Shown here one piece after another: positions 15,974 to 23,494 of a DNA stretch of 24,864 bases. The translations under genes were made by a program, and so were the position numbers. The notes beneath the pieces are model-generated. The model was given only the letters and a program-made list of their open reading frames with translations, made no database searches and was not told where the DNA came from. This DNA is from an uncultured bacterium (lineage in GTDB: Bacteria > Actinomycetota > Coriobacteriia > Coriobacteriales > Eggerthellaceae). Numbering within the stretch: the first letter of the stretch is position 1; each line of letters opens with the position of its first letter. The DNA lies in NCBI GenBank assembly GCA_937890835.1, contig CALADF010000058.1, positions 1-24,864 of the forward strand. Reading direction: 5' to 3'.

Positions 15974-17126
15974 CGCGCTCGCTTCTCAGGTGCGCCGCCG
16001 CGCGATCGACCGCCGCGCCGATGAAGGTCTTGCCCGCGTCGATGAGCGTGTCCCGGTCGGATACCTCGGCCTTCTTGAGTGCATCGACCAAGATGGCGAT
16101 GCTTTTGCTGCCGCCCGAGAGAAGGTCTCCCGCATCGTCGGCGCCCGACGCCTCGATGGCGCGGAAGACCGATTCGACGACGGCTTCGCGTTCGCGGTCG
16201 TCGAACCGCGCGAGCCATGCGCGCAACGACTCGGCCATGAGTTTTGTCGATTCGGGCATCTCGCCGGCGTAGGCGAAGTCGTCGAGCGCATCGTCTACCT
16301 CCCATGAGAACACGCTGTGTTGGTCGAGTCCTTTCGCGCGGCTTTTCACCACATGCACCGGGGCCTGCGATTCCAGCAAAATGCCCACGAACGACTCGGT
16401 GGGGATGGTCTTGTGGATGCGGCCTTGAAGCGGCTCGTAATCCTTGTCCGAGAACGTGCCTTCTTTGAAGCCCGGGCCGTCGTGTATGAACACGCGCTCG
16501 ATACGCGCTTGCGTTTCGGGCGATGCCTTCAACGCGGCGTACTCGGCGAGATTGCCGCCTTTCGAGTGGCCGCCGACGTAGAGCGGGCCGGTTGTTTTCG
16601 CGGCGATGGCTTCGAGATAACGCTCTGCTTGGTGCTGCGCGGGCACGGCGTCGGCGAACGCCATGTTGAAGTTCTCCTTCCAACCCGCAAGCGAGGTATC
16701 GGTGCCGCGGAAGCCAACGTAGACGAACTGTTTTTTCGCCGTGAAGGTCATGGCTGCGAACTGGGTTTCCTGCTCCGCGTCGAAAAGGCTGAGGTAGTCG
16801 TGGGCGCACATGGTGCGAAACCGCGGGCTTGCGGCGAGCGCGAACAGGTTGAGCTTGATGTTTTTCGGATCGAGCCCGGTGAACATGCCGGGGAAATGCT
16901 CGGCGAGCAGCATGTCGCGGATGGGCACGGGGCGCGTCTCTCTCGACGTGACGTTTCTCAGAATGGCGCGAAGCCCCGCGAAGGACTTGCGTTCCTCGAG
17001 CGGAGGGAGCACGTCTTCGCCGCGCACCATGCACAGCTGCGTGAGGGCCGCCGAGTCGACGGGGTTCAGGGGCTCGTCTTCGAAGGAGGCGAGCTTTGTC
17101 TCAAGGTAATCGAGCAGGTAGGGCAT
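15966..17126 (-). CDS. DUF2974 (Mbeg1-like) alpha/beta-hydrolase
   Basis: This 386-residue cytosolic protein has a lipase-type nucleophile elbow GGHSKGGNLAEYAA with Ser188, preceded by a strand-turn VYVGFRGTDTSLAGWKENF typical of lipase class 3-like folds. This is the pattern of DUF2974 proteins, putative serine hydrolases of unknown substrate that are common in Firmicutes and Coriobacteriia. The start at 17126 has AGGAGA seven bases upstream on the minus strand. A longer reading to 17396 would run through the terminator hairpin at 17312-17350 and is rejected. There is no signal peptide. It converges on the LuxR-type regulator and lies downstream of the MoaE-like gene, behind that gene's terminator, so it is probably a separate unit. 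Confidence 0.88.
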   Translation of the reverse strand: MPYLLDYLETKLASFEDEPLNPVDSAALTQLCMVRGEDVLPPLEERKSFAGLRAILRNVTSRETRPVPIRDMLLAEHFPGMFTGLDPKNIKLNLFALAASPRFRTMCAHDYLSLFDAEQETQFAAMTFTAKKQFVYVGFRGTDTSLAGWKENFNMAFADAVPAQHQAERYLEAIAAKTTGPLYVGGHSKGGNLAEYAALKASPETQARIERVFIHDGPGFKEGTFSDKDYEPLQGRIHKTIPTESFVGILLESQAPVHVVKSRAKGLDQHSVFSWEVDDALDDFAYAGEMPESTKLMAESLRAWLARFDDREREAVVESVFRAIEASGADDAGDLLSGGSKSIAILVDALKKAEVSDRDTLIDAGKTFIGAAVDRAAAHLRSERGR

Positions 17127-17311
17127 GGGCGTCTCCTGAATTCGGCGTGGGATCGGCGGGCGCGTTGTTTGCGATGCCGGATCCTCCCGTTCGGTGAATA
17201 CGCCCCGTTTCGTCTTTTCGCGTGTAGGCGCAAGTGCAAGCGGGGCCAAGCGGGATCGGTCTTTTCGTCGCCTTCTATTATGTCTCGCCTTGCGCGTTAC
17301 GGAAGGGGGAA

Positions 17312-17350
17312 AGAGAGGCGCCTCGTGCCCGGTGGCAGAGGCGCCTCTCT
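17312..17350 (-). terminator. Hairpin terminator after the MoaE-like gene
   Basis: A perfect 13-bp stem (17312-17324 with 17338-17350; AGAGAGGCGCCTC and its complement) can extend through TGCC/GGCA in the loop. Read leftwards it is followed by a pyrimidine run (ttccccctt). It lies 77 bases past the MoaE-like stop. The rest of the gap, 17127-17311, shows no gene and presumably carries the promoter of the DUF2974 gene. Confidence 0.75.
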
Positions 17351-17426
17351 CATCGAAGCTGTGGTTCGCGCGGTCGTCGTCCATCGCGGGCGACACGCTG
17401 CGCGCTGGAAACGCGGAGCGTCGCGC

Positions 17427-17822
17427 TTAGGCGTAGATCTCCTTCTCGACGACGAGTTCGTTTTTGATCTTGCCGACCAGCTTTTGCAGCGCGTCGATGC
17501 AACGCGGGCGGATGTCGGCGCCGATGAGCACGTACATGAGCGAGTCGCCCACGTTGCAGACGCCCTCGTTCAGCCAGACGCGCACGTAGTACACGCCCTC
17601 CCAGGTGAGCGCCTCCTCGACGGCGGCCGCGAGACCTTTCTCGTCGTAAGAGAATTCGACCTGCGACACCTCGCCGAGCCCCTCGACGCCCTCGCGAACC
17701 TGAGCTTTCGGAGTGATGCGCACCACGCCGTTGTGCGTGAGGAACATGCCGCATTGCGCGGCCTTCGGATCGGCCTTCGCCTCTTTGAGCCACTGATCGA
17801 CGGACGGTTCTTGCTTAGCCAT
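17427..17822 (-). CDS. MoaE-like protein (molybdopterin synthase large-subunit family, divergent)
   Basis: The 131-residue protein follows the MoaE pattern. A GMFLTHNGVVR segment (25-35) corresponds to the family GAxxxFxGxVR. A YYVRVWLNEGVCNVGDSLMYV strand region follows, and GADIRPR aligns with the family AxHRxxA segment. Lys120 and Lys127, seven residues apart, match the two catalytic lysines of E. coli MoaE (119 and 126). The usual HR before VGxLxVG is missing. MoaE joins with MoaD to put the dithiolene sulfurs into molybdopterin, the cofactor needed by the enzyme encoded 5 kb upstream. Because conserved residues are missing, a related but altered role is possible. AGGAGG lies five bases before the start codon. 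It is divergent from lysA. Confidence 0.7.
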   Translation of the reverse strand: MAKQEPSVDQWLKEAKADPKAAQCGMFLTHNGVVRITPKAQVREGVEGLGEVSQVEFSYDEKGLAAAVEEALTWEGVYYVRVWLNEGVCNVGDSLMYVLIGADIRPRCIDALQKLVGKIKNELVVEKEIYA

Positions 17823-18118
17823 GAGGACCTCCTATGGTCGGATGCTCGCAACATGCGGGATGCTAGCATGAATTATGCCAGGTTCAGTATACCTATTGTT
17901 CTCGCATGCGAACGGGCGCGGTGCGTTTATCCCCGGGTTTTTAACGAGTGCGAAAACGACGCGCGGTGCGTTGCGGAAAACATCGAGCGGACGTTGCGGT
18001 GCTTCGGATATTTAACGCGAAGATAATCGAGCGTTTCGGTTGAACCGGTACCATGTTTGCGATAAACGAGCGCGGACGCTGCCGCGCGGCTTTGATGACC
18101 CCCGCTGGAAGGAGCAGC
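17823..18118. other. Divergent intergenic region MoaE-like / lysA
   Basis: No gene is seen. A 12-bp direct repeat GCGCGGTGCGTT occurs at 17916-17927 and 17961-17972, with a partial third copy near 17993-18004. GATAAT at 18022-18027 is a possible -10 for lysA and CATAAT near 17875 (minus strand) for the MoaE-like gene, both without convincing -35 boxes. No lysine riboswitch signature is recognisable. Confidence 0.4.
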
Positions 18119-19474
18119 ATGTCGCTACCCGCATCCGATTTGAGCAAGCAGCCCGACAACCGCACCACCATGGAGCTCGGTGCGGTTCTTCCCGAGACCG
18201 CCGAGGTGCGCGATGGGCATCTGTTCATCGGCGGCGTCGATATGGTCGAGTTGGCGAAACGCGAGGGCACGGCGCTGTACGTCTACGACGAGGCGGACAT
18301 TCGCCATCGCATGGAGCGTTATCGCGACGCGTTCAGATCGCGTTACGGGAACGCCGACGTCATCTACGCGTCGAAGGCATTCCTCAACAAGGAGGCCGTG
18401 CGCATGGTCGCCTCGGAGGGGCTTTGCCTGGATGTGTCGGGCGGCGGCGAGTTCGCTTGCGCGCTTTCGGTTGGCTTTCCCGCCGAGCGCGTGTTCATGC
18501 ACGGGAACAACAAAACGCCGCGTGAACTGGAAGAGGCCATCTCCGCAGGCATCGGGCGCATCGTCATCGATAGCCGCATCGAGCTTCGCCGCATCTCCGA
18601 GATAGCGGGGCGCTTGGGCGTCGTGCAGGATATTTACATGCGCATCACGCCGGGCGTGGAAGCCGACACGCACGAGTACATCTGCACGGGCTGCGAGGAC
18701 TCGAAGTTCGGCTTCAACATGCGCGACGACTTCGCCTTCAACTGCGTGCGCGACGTCTTGGACACGCCGAACGTGCGCTTGGCCGGCCTGCATTGCCATA
18801 TCGGGTCCCAGATCTTCGCGCTGCACTCCTTCCGCGAGGCGGCGGACGTCATGGTGGAGTTCATCGCGCGCATTCGCGACGAATACGGTTACGTCATCGA
18901 GGAGCTCGATCTGGGCGGCGGCTTGGGCATCGCCTACACCGCCGAGGACGAGCCGTCCTCGATCGAGGACTTCGCCGAGGTGACGGCGACGGCGGTCAAG
19001 GATTTCTGCGAGGCGCGCGACCTGCCGCTGCCGCGCCTTTTGGTGGAGCCGGGTCGGAGCTTGGTGGCGAACGCCGGCGTCACGTTGTATACGGTGGGCA
19101 TTCTGAAGACGCTGCCGGGCATTCGCAAATACGTCGCAGTCGACGGCGGCATGTCCGACAACATCCGCACGGCGCTCTACCATGCCGACTACGAGCCCGT
19201 CGTCGCGAACAAGGCCGATCAGCCGCGCACGGAGATCGTCACCATCGCCGGAAAGCATTGCGAAAGCGGCGACGCGGTGGTGATCGACATGCCCATGCAA
19301 CATCCCGACCTGGGGGATGTCGTGTGCGTGTTCGCGACGGGCGCGTACTGTTACACCATGGCGAGCAACTACAACGGGCAGCCGCGTCCTGCGATCGTAT
19401 TCGTGCGCGATGGCGAGGCTCGCGTGGTGACGCGCCGCGAAACCTACGAGGACCTGCAGAGGCGCGATCTGTAA
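18119..19474 (+). CDS. lysA: Diaminopimelate decarboxylase
   Basis: This enzyme performs the last step of lysine synthesis, decarboxylating meso-diaminopimelate with pyridoxal phosphate. The 451-residue protein is a fold-type III (alanine racemase-like) enzyme. The PLP lysine is Lys86 in YASKAF. Other signatures are GLHCHIGSQI, the glycine loop LDLGGGLGI, the EPGRSLVA phosphate-binding segment, the CESGD active-site cysteine loop from the partner subunit, and GAYCYTMASNYN near the end. The ATG at 18119 follows AAGGAG by four bases. An upstream in-frame ATG at 18053 has no ribosome site. The length is typical of LysA. It is followed by its own terminator and then hom, so two branches of aspartate-family synthesis lie side by side. 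Confidence 0.96.
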   Translation: MSLPASDLSKQPDNRTTMELGAVLPETAEVRDGHLFIGGVDMVELAKREGTALYVYDEADIRHRMERYRDAFRSRYGNADVIYASKAFLNKEAVRMVASEGLCLDVSGGGEFACALSVGFPAERVFMHGNNKTPRELEEAISAGIGRIVIDSRIELRRISEIAGRLGVVQDIYMRITPGVEADTHEYICTGCEDSKFGFNMRDDFAFNCVRDVLDTPNVRLAGLHCHIGSQIFALHSFREAADVMVEFIARIRDEYGYVIEELDLGGGLGIAYTAEDEPSSIEDFAEVTATAVKDFCEARDLPLPRLLVEPGRSLVANAGVTLYTVGILKTLPGIRKYVAVDGGMSDNIRTALYHADYEPVVANKADQPRTEIVTIAGKHCESGDAVVIDMPMQHPDLGDVVCVFATGAYCYTMASNYNGQPRPAIVFVRDGEARVVTRRETYEDLQRRDL

Positions 19475-19529
19475 CCGCGTTCTTCGACGCGCCGCGCCTC
19501 CTCGCCGCTTTTCGCGTTTTTACCGTTGT

Positions 19530-19567
19530 GAGCGCCCGCGACCTCGGTTGCCGGGCGCTCGCCTTTA
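19530..19567 (+). terminator. Terminator of lysA
   Basis: A perfect 9-bp stem GAGCGCCCG (19530-19538) with CGGGCGCTC (19552-19560) and 13-nt loop is followed by gcctttata. It stands 56 bases after the lysA stop. The T-run is short. Confidence 0.7.
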
Positions 19568-19571
19568 TAAT
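19566..19571 (+). promoter_or_regulatory. Consensus -10 box upstream of hom
   Basis: TATAAT lies directly after the lysA terminator and 111 bases before the hom ATG. No good -35 is found, since that position falls inside the terminator stem. A TTGACA at 19599-19604 has no matching -10. Confidence 0.4.
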
Positions 19572-19681
19572 GGGTGCACTGAATGGTAGGGCGCGGTGTT
19601 GACACGCCGCGGTCGGTCGGACGACGAAGCGCCTCAGCTCGCCGTTGGCGATGCGCGCTTGCAAGTCAGAAGGAGCAGGAC

Positions 19682-20965
19682 ATGGCGGTAAAAATCGGCT
19701 TGGTCGGAACGGGTACCGTGGGCGGTGGCTGCATCGACATCATGTTGAAGCACGAGGAGTCTTTCGAGCGCCACTTCGGCATCGACGTGGAGCTTGTTCG
19801 CGTTTGCTCGCTGGACAGCGCGGAGGCCGAAGCGCACGGCGTGGGTCATCTGTTCACGAGCGATTTCAACGACATCATCAACGACCCTGAGATCGACATC
19901 GTCATCGAGCTCATCGGCGGAACGACCTTCGCCCGCACGGTCGTGCTCGGCGCGCTCGAGGCGGGGAAGAACGTCGTCACCGCCAACAAGGCGCTCATGG
20001 CGACGTGCGGCGAGGAGATCATGAGCACGGCGGCGCGCATGAACAAGGAAATCGCGTTCGAGGCGAGCGTGGGCGGCGGCATCCCCATCATCGATCCGTT
20101 GAAGCATTCGCTGATCGCCAACGAGATCCAGTCTGTCATGGGCATCGTCAACGGCACCACCAACTACATGCTGACGCGCATGTCCGAGGACGGCATGAGC
20201 TATGAGGAGGCGCTTGCGGAGGCGCAGGCCAAGGGCTTCGCCGAGGCGAACCCGTCTGCCGACGTCGACGGTTTCGATGCGGCGGCGAAGATCGCCATTC
20301 TGGCGTCGATCGCTTTCAACTCGCGTGTGACCATGGACGACGTGTACACGCGCGGCATCACCAACATCACGCCCGTGGATTTGGAGGCGGCGCGCGACAT
20401 GGGCTACGTGGTGAAGCTGCTCGCCATTGCGCATCGCACCGAGGGCGGCATCGACGTGCGCGTTCATCCCACCATGATCCCCGTCGATCATCAGCTCGCC
20501 ACGGTGGGCGGCGTGTTCAACGCCATCTACGTGGTGGGCGACTTCGTGGGCGAGACCATGTTCTTCGGCGAGGGCGCGGGCGCAGGCGCTGCGGCGAGCG
20601 CGGTCATGGGCGACGTTTTGGAGGTGGCGCGCCACATTCAGCAGGGTATCGCCCCCATCGTCGGCTGCACGTGCACCGATAAGCTGCCCATCTTGCCGAT
20701 CGAAGAGCTTTCCATGAAGTACTACATCCGCTTCTCGGTTGCCGATCGCCCGGGTGTTTTGGCGGCCATGGCGGGTGTGTTCGCCAATCACGGCGTGAGC
20801 GTTTACTCGGTGGTTCAGCGCGGCAAGAAGGAGAGCGGCACCGTAGATGTGGTGTACGTGACCCACGTGGCTCGGGAGCGCGCGATTCGCGAGGTCATCG
20901 AGGAGATTCGCGGTCTTGACGACGTGCTTCACGGCGATCCTTCGCTCATTCGCGTAGAGGAGTAA
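19682..20965 (+). CDS. hom: Homoserine dehydrogenase with C-terminal ACT domain
   Basis: It reduces aspartate semialdehyde to homoserine with NAD(P)H, the branch point to threonine and methionine. The 427-residue protein has a Rossmann motif GLVGTGTVGGG (6-16), ANKALMA, the catalytic core EASVGGGIPI and GIVNGTTNYML, and the Asp199-x3-Lys203 pair (DGFDAAAK) that matches the catalytic Asp/Lys of the family. An ACT domain (about 349-427, starting YYIRFSVADRPGVLAAMA) suggests feedback control by threonine. The ATG at 19682 is preceded by GAAGGAG with six bases between. The length fits the monofunctional, ACT-bearing form. Homoserine made here is the substrate of the metA product encoded further right. 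Confidence 0.97.
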   Translation: MAVKIGLVGTGTVGGGCIDIMLKHEESFERHFGIDVELVRVCSLDSAEAEAHGVGHLFTSDFNDIINDPEIDIVIELIGGTTFARTVVLGALEAGKNVVTANKALMATCGEEIMSTAARMNKEIAFEASVGGGIPIIDPLKHSLIANEIQSVMGIVNGTTNYMLTRMSEDGMSYEEALAEAQAKGFAEANPSADVDGFDAAAKIAILASIAFNSRVTMDDVYTRGITNITPVDLEAARDMGYVVKLLAIAHRTEGGIDVRVHPTMIPVDHQLATVGGVFNAIYVVGDFVGETMFFGEGAGAGAAASAVMGDVLEVARHIQQGIAPIVGCTCTDKLPILPIEELSMKYYIRFSVADRPGVLAAMAGVFANHGVSVYSVVQRGKKESGTVDVVYVTHVARERAIREVIEEIRGLDDVLHGDPSLIRVEE

Positions 20966-21098
20966 CCGTTTGATCCGTCCGTCCTACGGGGCGGGCGGGA
21001 CGCTCCGATGTTGCGATCTCCCGCGATGCGTCGCCTTGACGCTGCGCGTTCTGCGTACGCGCCGAGGCTCGTTTCGTCGGGTCCTCGCGTCAATCCTT

Positions 21099-21130
21099 GC
21101 GACCTGCGGATCTTGAGATGCGCAGGTCGC
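21099..21130 (+). terminator. Hairpin terminator after hom
   Basis: A perfect 10-bp stem GCGACCTGCG (21099-21108) with CGCAGGTCGC (21121-21130) can extend inward through ATC/GAT. The tail is gttcgttctc, only moderately T-rich. It lies within the region that a longer reading of the HAD gene would translate, which supports the shorter start of that gene. Confidence 0.65.
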
Positions 21131-21190
21131 GTTCGTTCTCACCGGCTTCTAGCGGGTGATCGAGAGAACCTATTCGAAAGGAGCCCTCTT

Positions 21191-22057
21191 TTGGCTGGTA
21201 GCGCGTTCGGCGTCATTTTCGATTGCGATGGAACCCTCGTCGATTCGATGGGGGCGTGGCGCGAGCTGGAGGCCGATTTGGCGCGGCGCGTGGGCGCTGA
21301 GCTGGATAAGGAAGACACGGATGCGCTCACCACGATGAGCATTCCCGAGTGCGGCGCATATCTGCACGGGAAGTTCGGGCTTGGAGAGTCTCCCGAGGAA
21401 GTCGTGGGCATGATCGACGGCTTCATGATGGATTATTACGCGAATCGAAGCGTGGCTCGCCCCGGTGCGCTCCGGTTCGTGAGGGGGCTTGCGGATGCCG
21501 GCGTGCCGATGGCGGTGGCGTCCTCGACGCCGAGCGCGCTTTTGCACGCGGGCATCGAGCATGCGGGGTTCGCGCCGTACATGCGCGCCATCGTATCGGT
21601 GGACGATGTGGGGAAGTCGAAGCGGGAGCCTGCCGTTTACGATCGGGCGCGTGAGGCGCTCGGCACGACGCGCGCGCAGACATGGGGCTTCGAGGATGCG
21701 ACGTACGCTCTGCGCACGCTGAACGCAGCGGGCTACCATACGTTCGGCGTGTATGATTGCGATTTGTCGGGAACGTTGGAGGAGCTTGCGGGCGAGGCTG
21801 ATATGGTGGCGCGCTCGTTCGAGGACGTGTCGGCGGCCGATTTCTTGAAAGCTGCGAACCCTCATGTCCGCGTGGTGTACAAGCCGGTCGCGAAGGCGGG
21901 GGAGATCGGCGCTGCAGGCGGTGTTGGCGCCACAAGCGCCGCACGCATGCGAGAAGACCCCTTCCTTCGCGCTGAAAACGAGGACGACGACGGCTACGAT
22001 CCGTATTCCGATCGCCGTGAAGAGGCTCCGCTGTTCGAGGCGAGCCCCTGGGATTAG
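21191..22057 (+). CDS. HAD-superfamily phosphatase (beta-phosphoglucomutase-like)
   Basis: The 288-residue HAD hydrolase has motif I FDCDGT (nucleophile Asp11, acid Asp13), an alpha-helical cap after it, motif II VASSTP, motif III Lys in GKSKREPAVY and motif IV GFEDATYAL. These are the subfamily I features of the phosphatase/phosphoglucomutase group. It should remove phosphate from a small metabolite, which cannot be named. The last 60 or so residues (from about 228) form an acidic, low-complexity tail that is not part of the HAD fold. The TTG at 21191 is chosen because AAGGAG lies seven bases upstream. A longer reading from an ATG at 21008 would include the hom terminator. It converges on metA. 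Confidence 0.88.
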   Translation: MAGSAFGVIFDCDGTLVDSMGAWRELEADLARRVGAELDKEDTDALTTMSIPECGAYLHGKFGLGESPEEVVGMIDGFMMDYYANRSVARPGALRFVRGLADAGVPMAVASSTPSALLHAGIEHAGFAPYMRAIVSVDDVGKSKREPAVYDRAREALGTTRAQTWGFEDATYALRTLNAAGYHTFGVYDCDLSGTLEELAGEADMVARSFEDVSAADFLKAANPHVRVVYKPVAKAGEIGAAGGVGATSAARMREDPFLRAENEDDDGYDPYSDRREEAPLFEASPWD

Positions 22058-22075
22058 CGGGCGCTCTTGCGGGCG

Positions 22076-22125
22076 CTTCGGCGGGCGCGCTTGCGCTCCT
22101 CGCATCGCCCGCGCCCGCGCCGAAG
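22076..22125. other. Long GC-rich hairpin between convergent genes
   Basis: CTTCGGCGGGCGCG (22076-22089) pairs with 22110-22125 apart from a 2-nt bulge, with a 20-nt loop. There is no T-tract in either direction. It may act as a barrier between the convergent transcripts of the HAD gene and metA. Confidence 0.4.
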
Positions 22126-22163
22126 CTCGCCGGCACCCCGCGTCGCCTTTTCGCCTCGATGTC

Positions 22164-22248
22164 TCTTTCCCTCGTGAATTTGTTATCAAGTACTGATTAT
22201 TCCCCCATGAAATTGCGGTATCGGGCGAATAATTCCCTCATGAAATTG
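22164..22248. repeat. Three-unit repeat with exact 33-bp period
   Basis: Three 19-bp units start at 22164, 22197 and 22230, each exactly 33 bp after the last. Units 2 and 3 match at 17 of 19 positions and share CATGAAATTG. Unit 1 matches unit 2 at 14 of 19. The 14-bp spacers are unrelated. Each unit is an imperfect dyad (AATTYC-N5-GRAATT on the minus strand). The array is AT-rich, unlike its surroundings, and ends about 13 bases from the metA stop codon. The function is unknown: protein-binding sites or a metA 3'-UTR element are possible. Confidence 0.7.
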
Positions 22249-22260
22249 TGAAATACCTGA

Positions 22261-23202
22261 TCAGGAGCGTTCCGCCTCTTCCTTCTCGCCGATGGCGTCG
22301 ATGTCGTAGGGCGTGGTCTGGTAGACGTAGTAGTTGAGCCAGTTGGTGTAGAGCAGCTGCGCGTGCGAGCGCCAGGTGGAAGCGGGCAGGCGTGACGGGT
22401 CGTCTTCGGGGTAGTAATGCGCGGGCAACGCGACGTCGAGCCCGCGCGCCACGTCGCGGTCGTACTCGGCCTTCAGCGTTTCGCGATCGTACTCGGGGTG
22501 GCCGAACACGAAGAAGTTCGAGGAGTCGGTGGATTTGGCGATGTAGACGCCGGCTTCCTTCGAGGTGGCGATGATCTCGAGTTCCGGGTGCGCCTCGATG
22601 TCCTCGGCAAGCACCTCGGTGTAGCGCGAGTGCGGCGCCTTGAAGGTATCGTCGAAGCCGCGCGTGAGCGGGGAGGTGCTTTTCACCACGTCGTGGTCGA
22701 ACACGCCGAACACCTTCTTCGGCAGCTCGTGCTTGGGCACGCCGTAATGGTAGTAGATGCCCGCTTGAGCGCCCCAGCAGATGTGCAGCGTCGAGTGCAC
22801 GTTCGTCTTGGACCATTCCATGATCTCGCACAGCTCGTCCCAGTAGTCGACGTCCTCGAAGTCGAGCAGCTCAACGGGGGCTCCCGTGATGATGAGACCG
22901 TCGTAGTGCTTGTCGCGCACCTCGGCGAAGGTGGTGTAGAAGGTCTCGAGGTGCTCGGTAGCGACGTTTTTCGCCTGGTGGCTGACGGTTTGAAGCAGCT
23001 CGACCTCGATCTGAAGCGGCGTGTTGGCGAGCTTGCGCAGGATCTGGGTCTCGGTGGTGATCTTCGTGGGCATGAGGTTCAGCAGGAGGAGCTTCAGCGG
23101 GCGGATGTCCTGGTGCATCGCGCGAAACTCCGTCATGACGAAGATGTTCTCGCTCTCGAGAGCGGCGGTTGCGGGCAGCGAATCCGGAATGCGGATGGGC
23201 AT
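22261..23202 (-). CDS. metA: Homoserine O-acetyltransferase, MetA family
   Basis: It acylates homoserine at the first committed step of methionine synthesis. The 313-residue protein carries the MetA catalytic residues at canonical numbers: Cys142 (HICWGAQAG), Lys47, His235 and Glu237 (FGHPEYD). Residue 111 is Glu (TGAPVE), which in MetA proteins goes with acetyl-CoA use, while Gly111 goes with succinyl-CoA. It is therefore predicted to be an acetyltransferase despite the common name succinyltransferase. The start at 23202 has AAAGGA seven bases upstream on the minus strand. A longer frame to 23310 has no ribosome site. It is divergent from metY, which uses its product. Confidence 0.97.
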   Translation of the reverse strand: MPIRIPDSLPATAALESENIFVMTEFRAMHQDIRPLKLLLLNLMPTKITTETQILRKLANTPLQIEVELLQTVSHQAKNVATEHLETFYTTFAEVRDKHYDGLIITGAPVELLDFEDVDYWDELCEIMEWSKTNVHSTLHICWGAQAGIYYHYGVPKHELPKKVFGVFDHDVVKSTSPLTRGFDDTFKAPHSRYTEVLAEDIEAHPELEIIATSKEAGVYIAKSTDSSNFFVFGHPEYDRETLKAEYDRDVARGLDVALPAHYYPEDDPSRLPASTWRSHAQLLYTNWLNYYVYQTTPYDIDAIGEKEEAERS

Positions 23203-23235
23203 GGTGAAATCCTTTCGTAACGTGGTGCAGTGCAT

Positions 23236-23241
23236 ACTATA
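23236..23241 (-). promoter_or_regulatory. Candidate -10 box of metA
   Basis: TATAGT on the minus strand lies 33 bases before the metA start, which would give a short leader of about 30 bases. The -35 position is GC-rich and poor. Immediately upstream lie three tandem 7-mers GCGTCNG (23257-23277) within a CGTCGG/CCGACG inverted repeat (23258-23280), a possible operator. Confidence 0.4.
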
Positions 23242-23331
23242 AAGGAAGCGCGGGCGGCGTCGGGCGTCAGGCGTCCGACGATACGACTGCGGGCGATATG
23301 ATGTTTGCAAGGCTGGTTATCTGAAAAAACG

Positions 23332-23362
23332 TTAATCGAATTATCGCTTTCGCAACTATAAT
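23332..23362 (+). promoter_or_regulatory. Candidate promoter of metY
   Basis: TATAAT at 23357-23362 is a consensus -10. TTAATC at 23332-23337 is a weak -35 at 19-bp spacing. A leader of about 125 bases would follow. I see no recognisable SAM riboswitch in it, though the leader is long enough to hold regulatory RNA. Confidence 0.45.
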
Positions 23363-23494
23363 GGCATGACGTTTTAATGTCGAAGAGCATTTCGTCGTCT
23401 GCGCACCATGATTACGATCGCAACGGCCTTGCGCGGTGCTGCTTATTGCAAGCGGGCTTTTGCGTTCAGCCGTATAGAAAGAAACGGAGCTGAC

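Noticed and set aside
16317..18026. Long plus-strand frame across the DUF2974 and MoaE-like genes
   Set aside because: It runs through a terminator hairpin and lies antisense to two genes with clear motifs and good ribosome sites.
17823..18118. Lysine riboswitch upstream of lysA
   Set aside because: No conserved five-helix layout or typical motifs could be recognised, and the region is short with only small repeats.
19599..19604. TTGACA as -35 of hom
   Set aside because: No -10-like hexamer lies 16-18 bases downstream.
21008..21190. N-terminal extension of the HAD protein
   Set aside because: It contains the hom terminator hairpin, and the TTG at 21191 has AAGGAG at good spacing just before the HAD motif I.
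22164..22262. CRISPR-like mini-array
   Set aside because: Units are only 19 bp and imperfect, spacers are 14 bp, and no cas gene is present.
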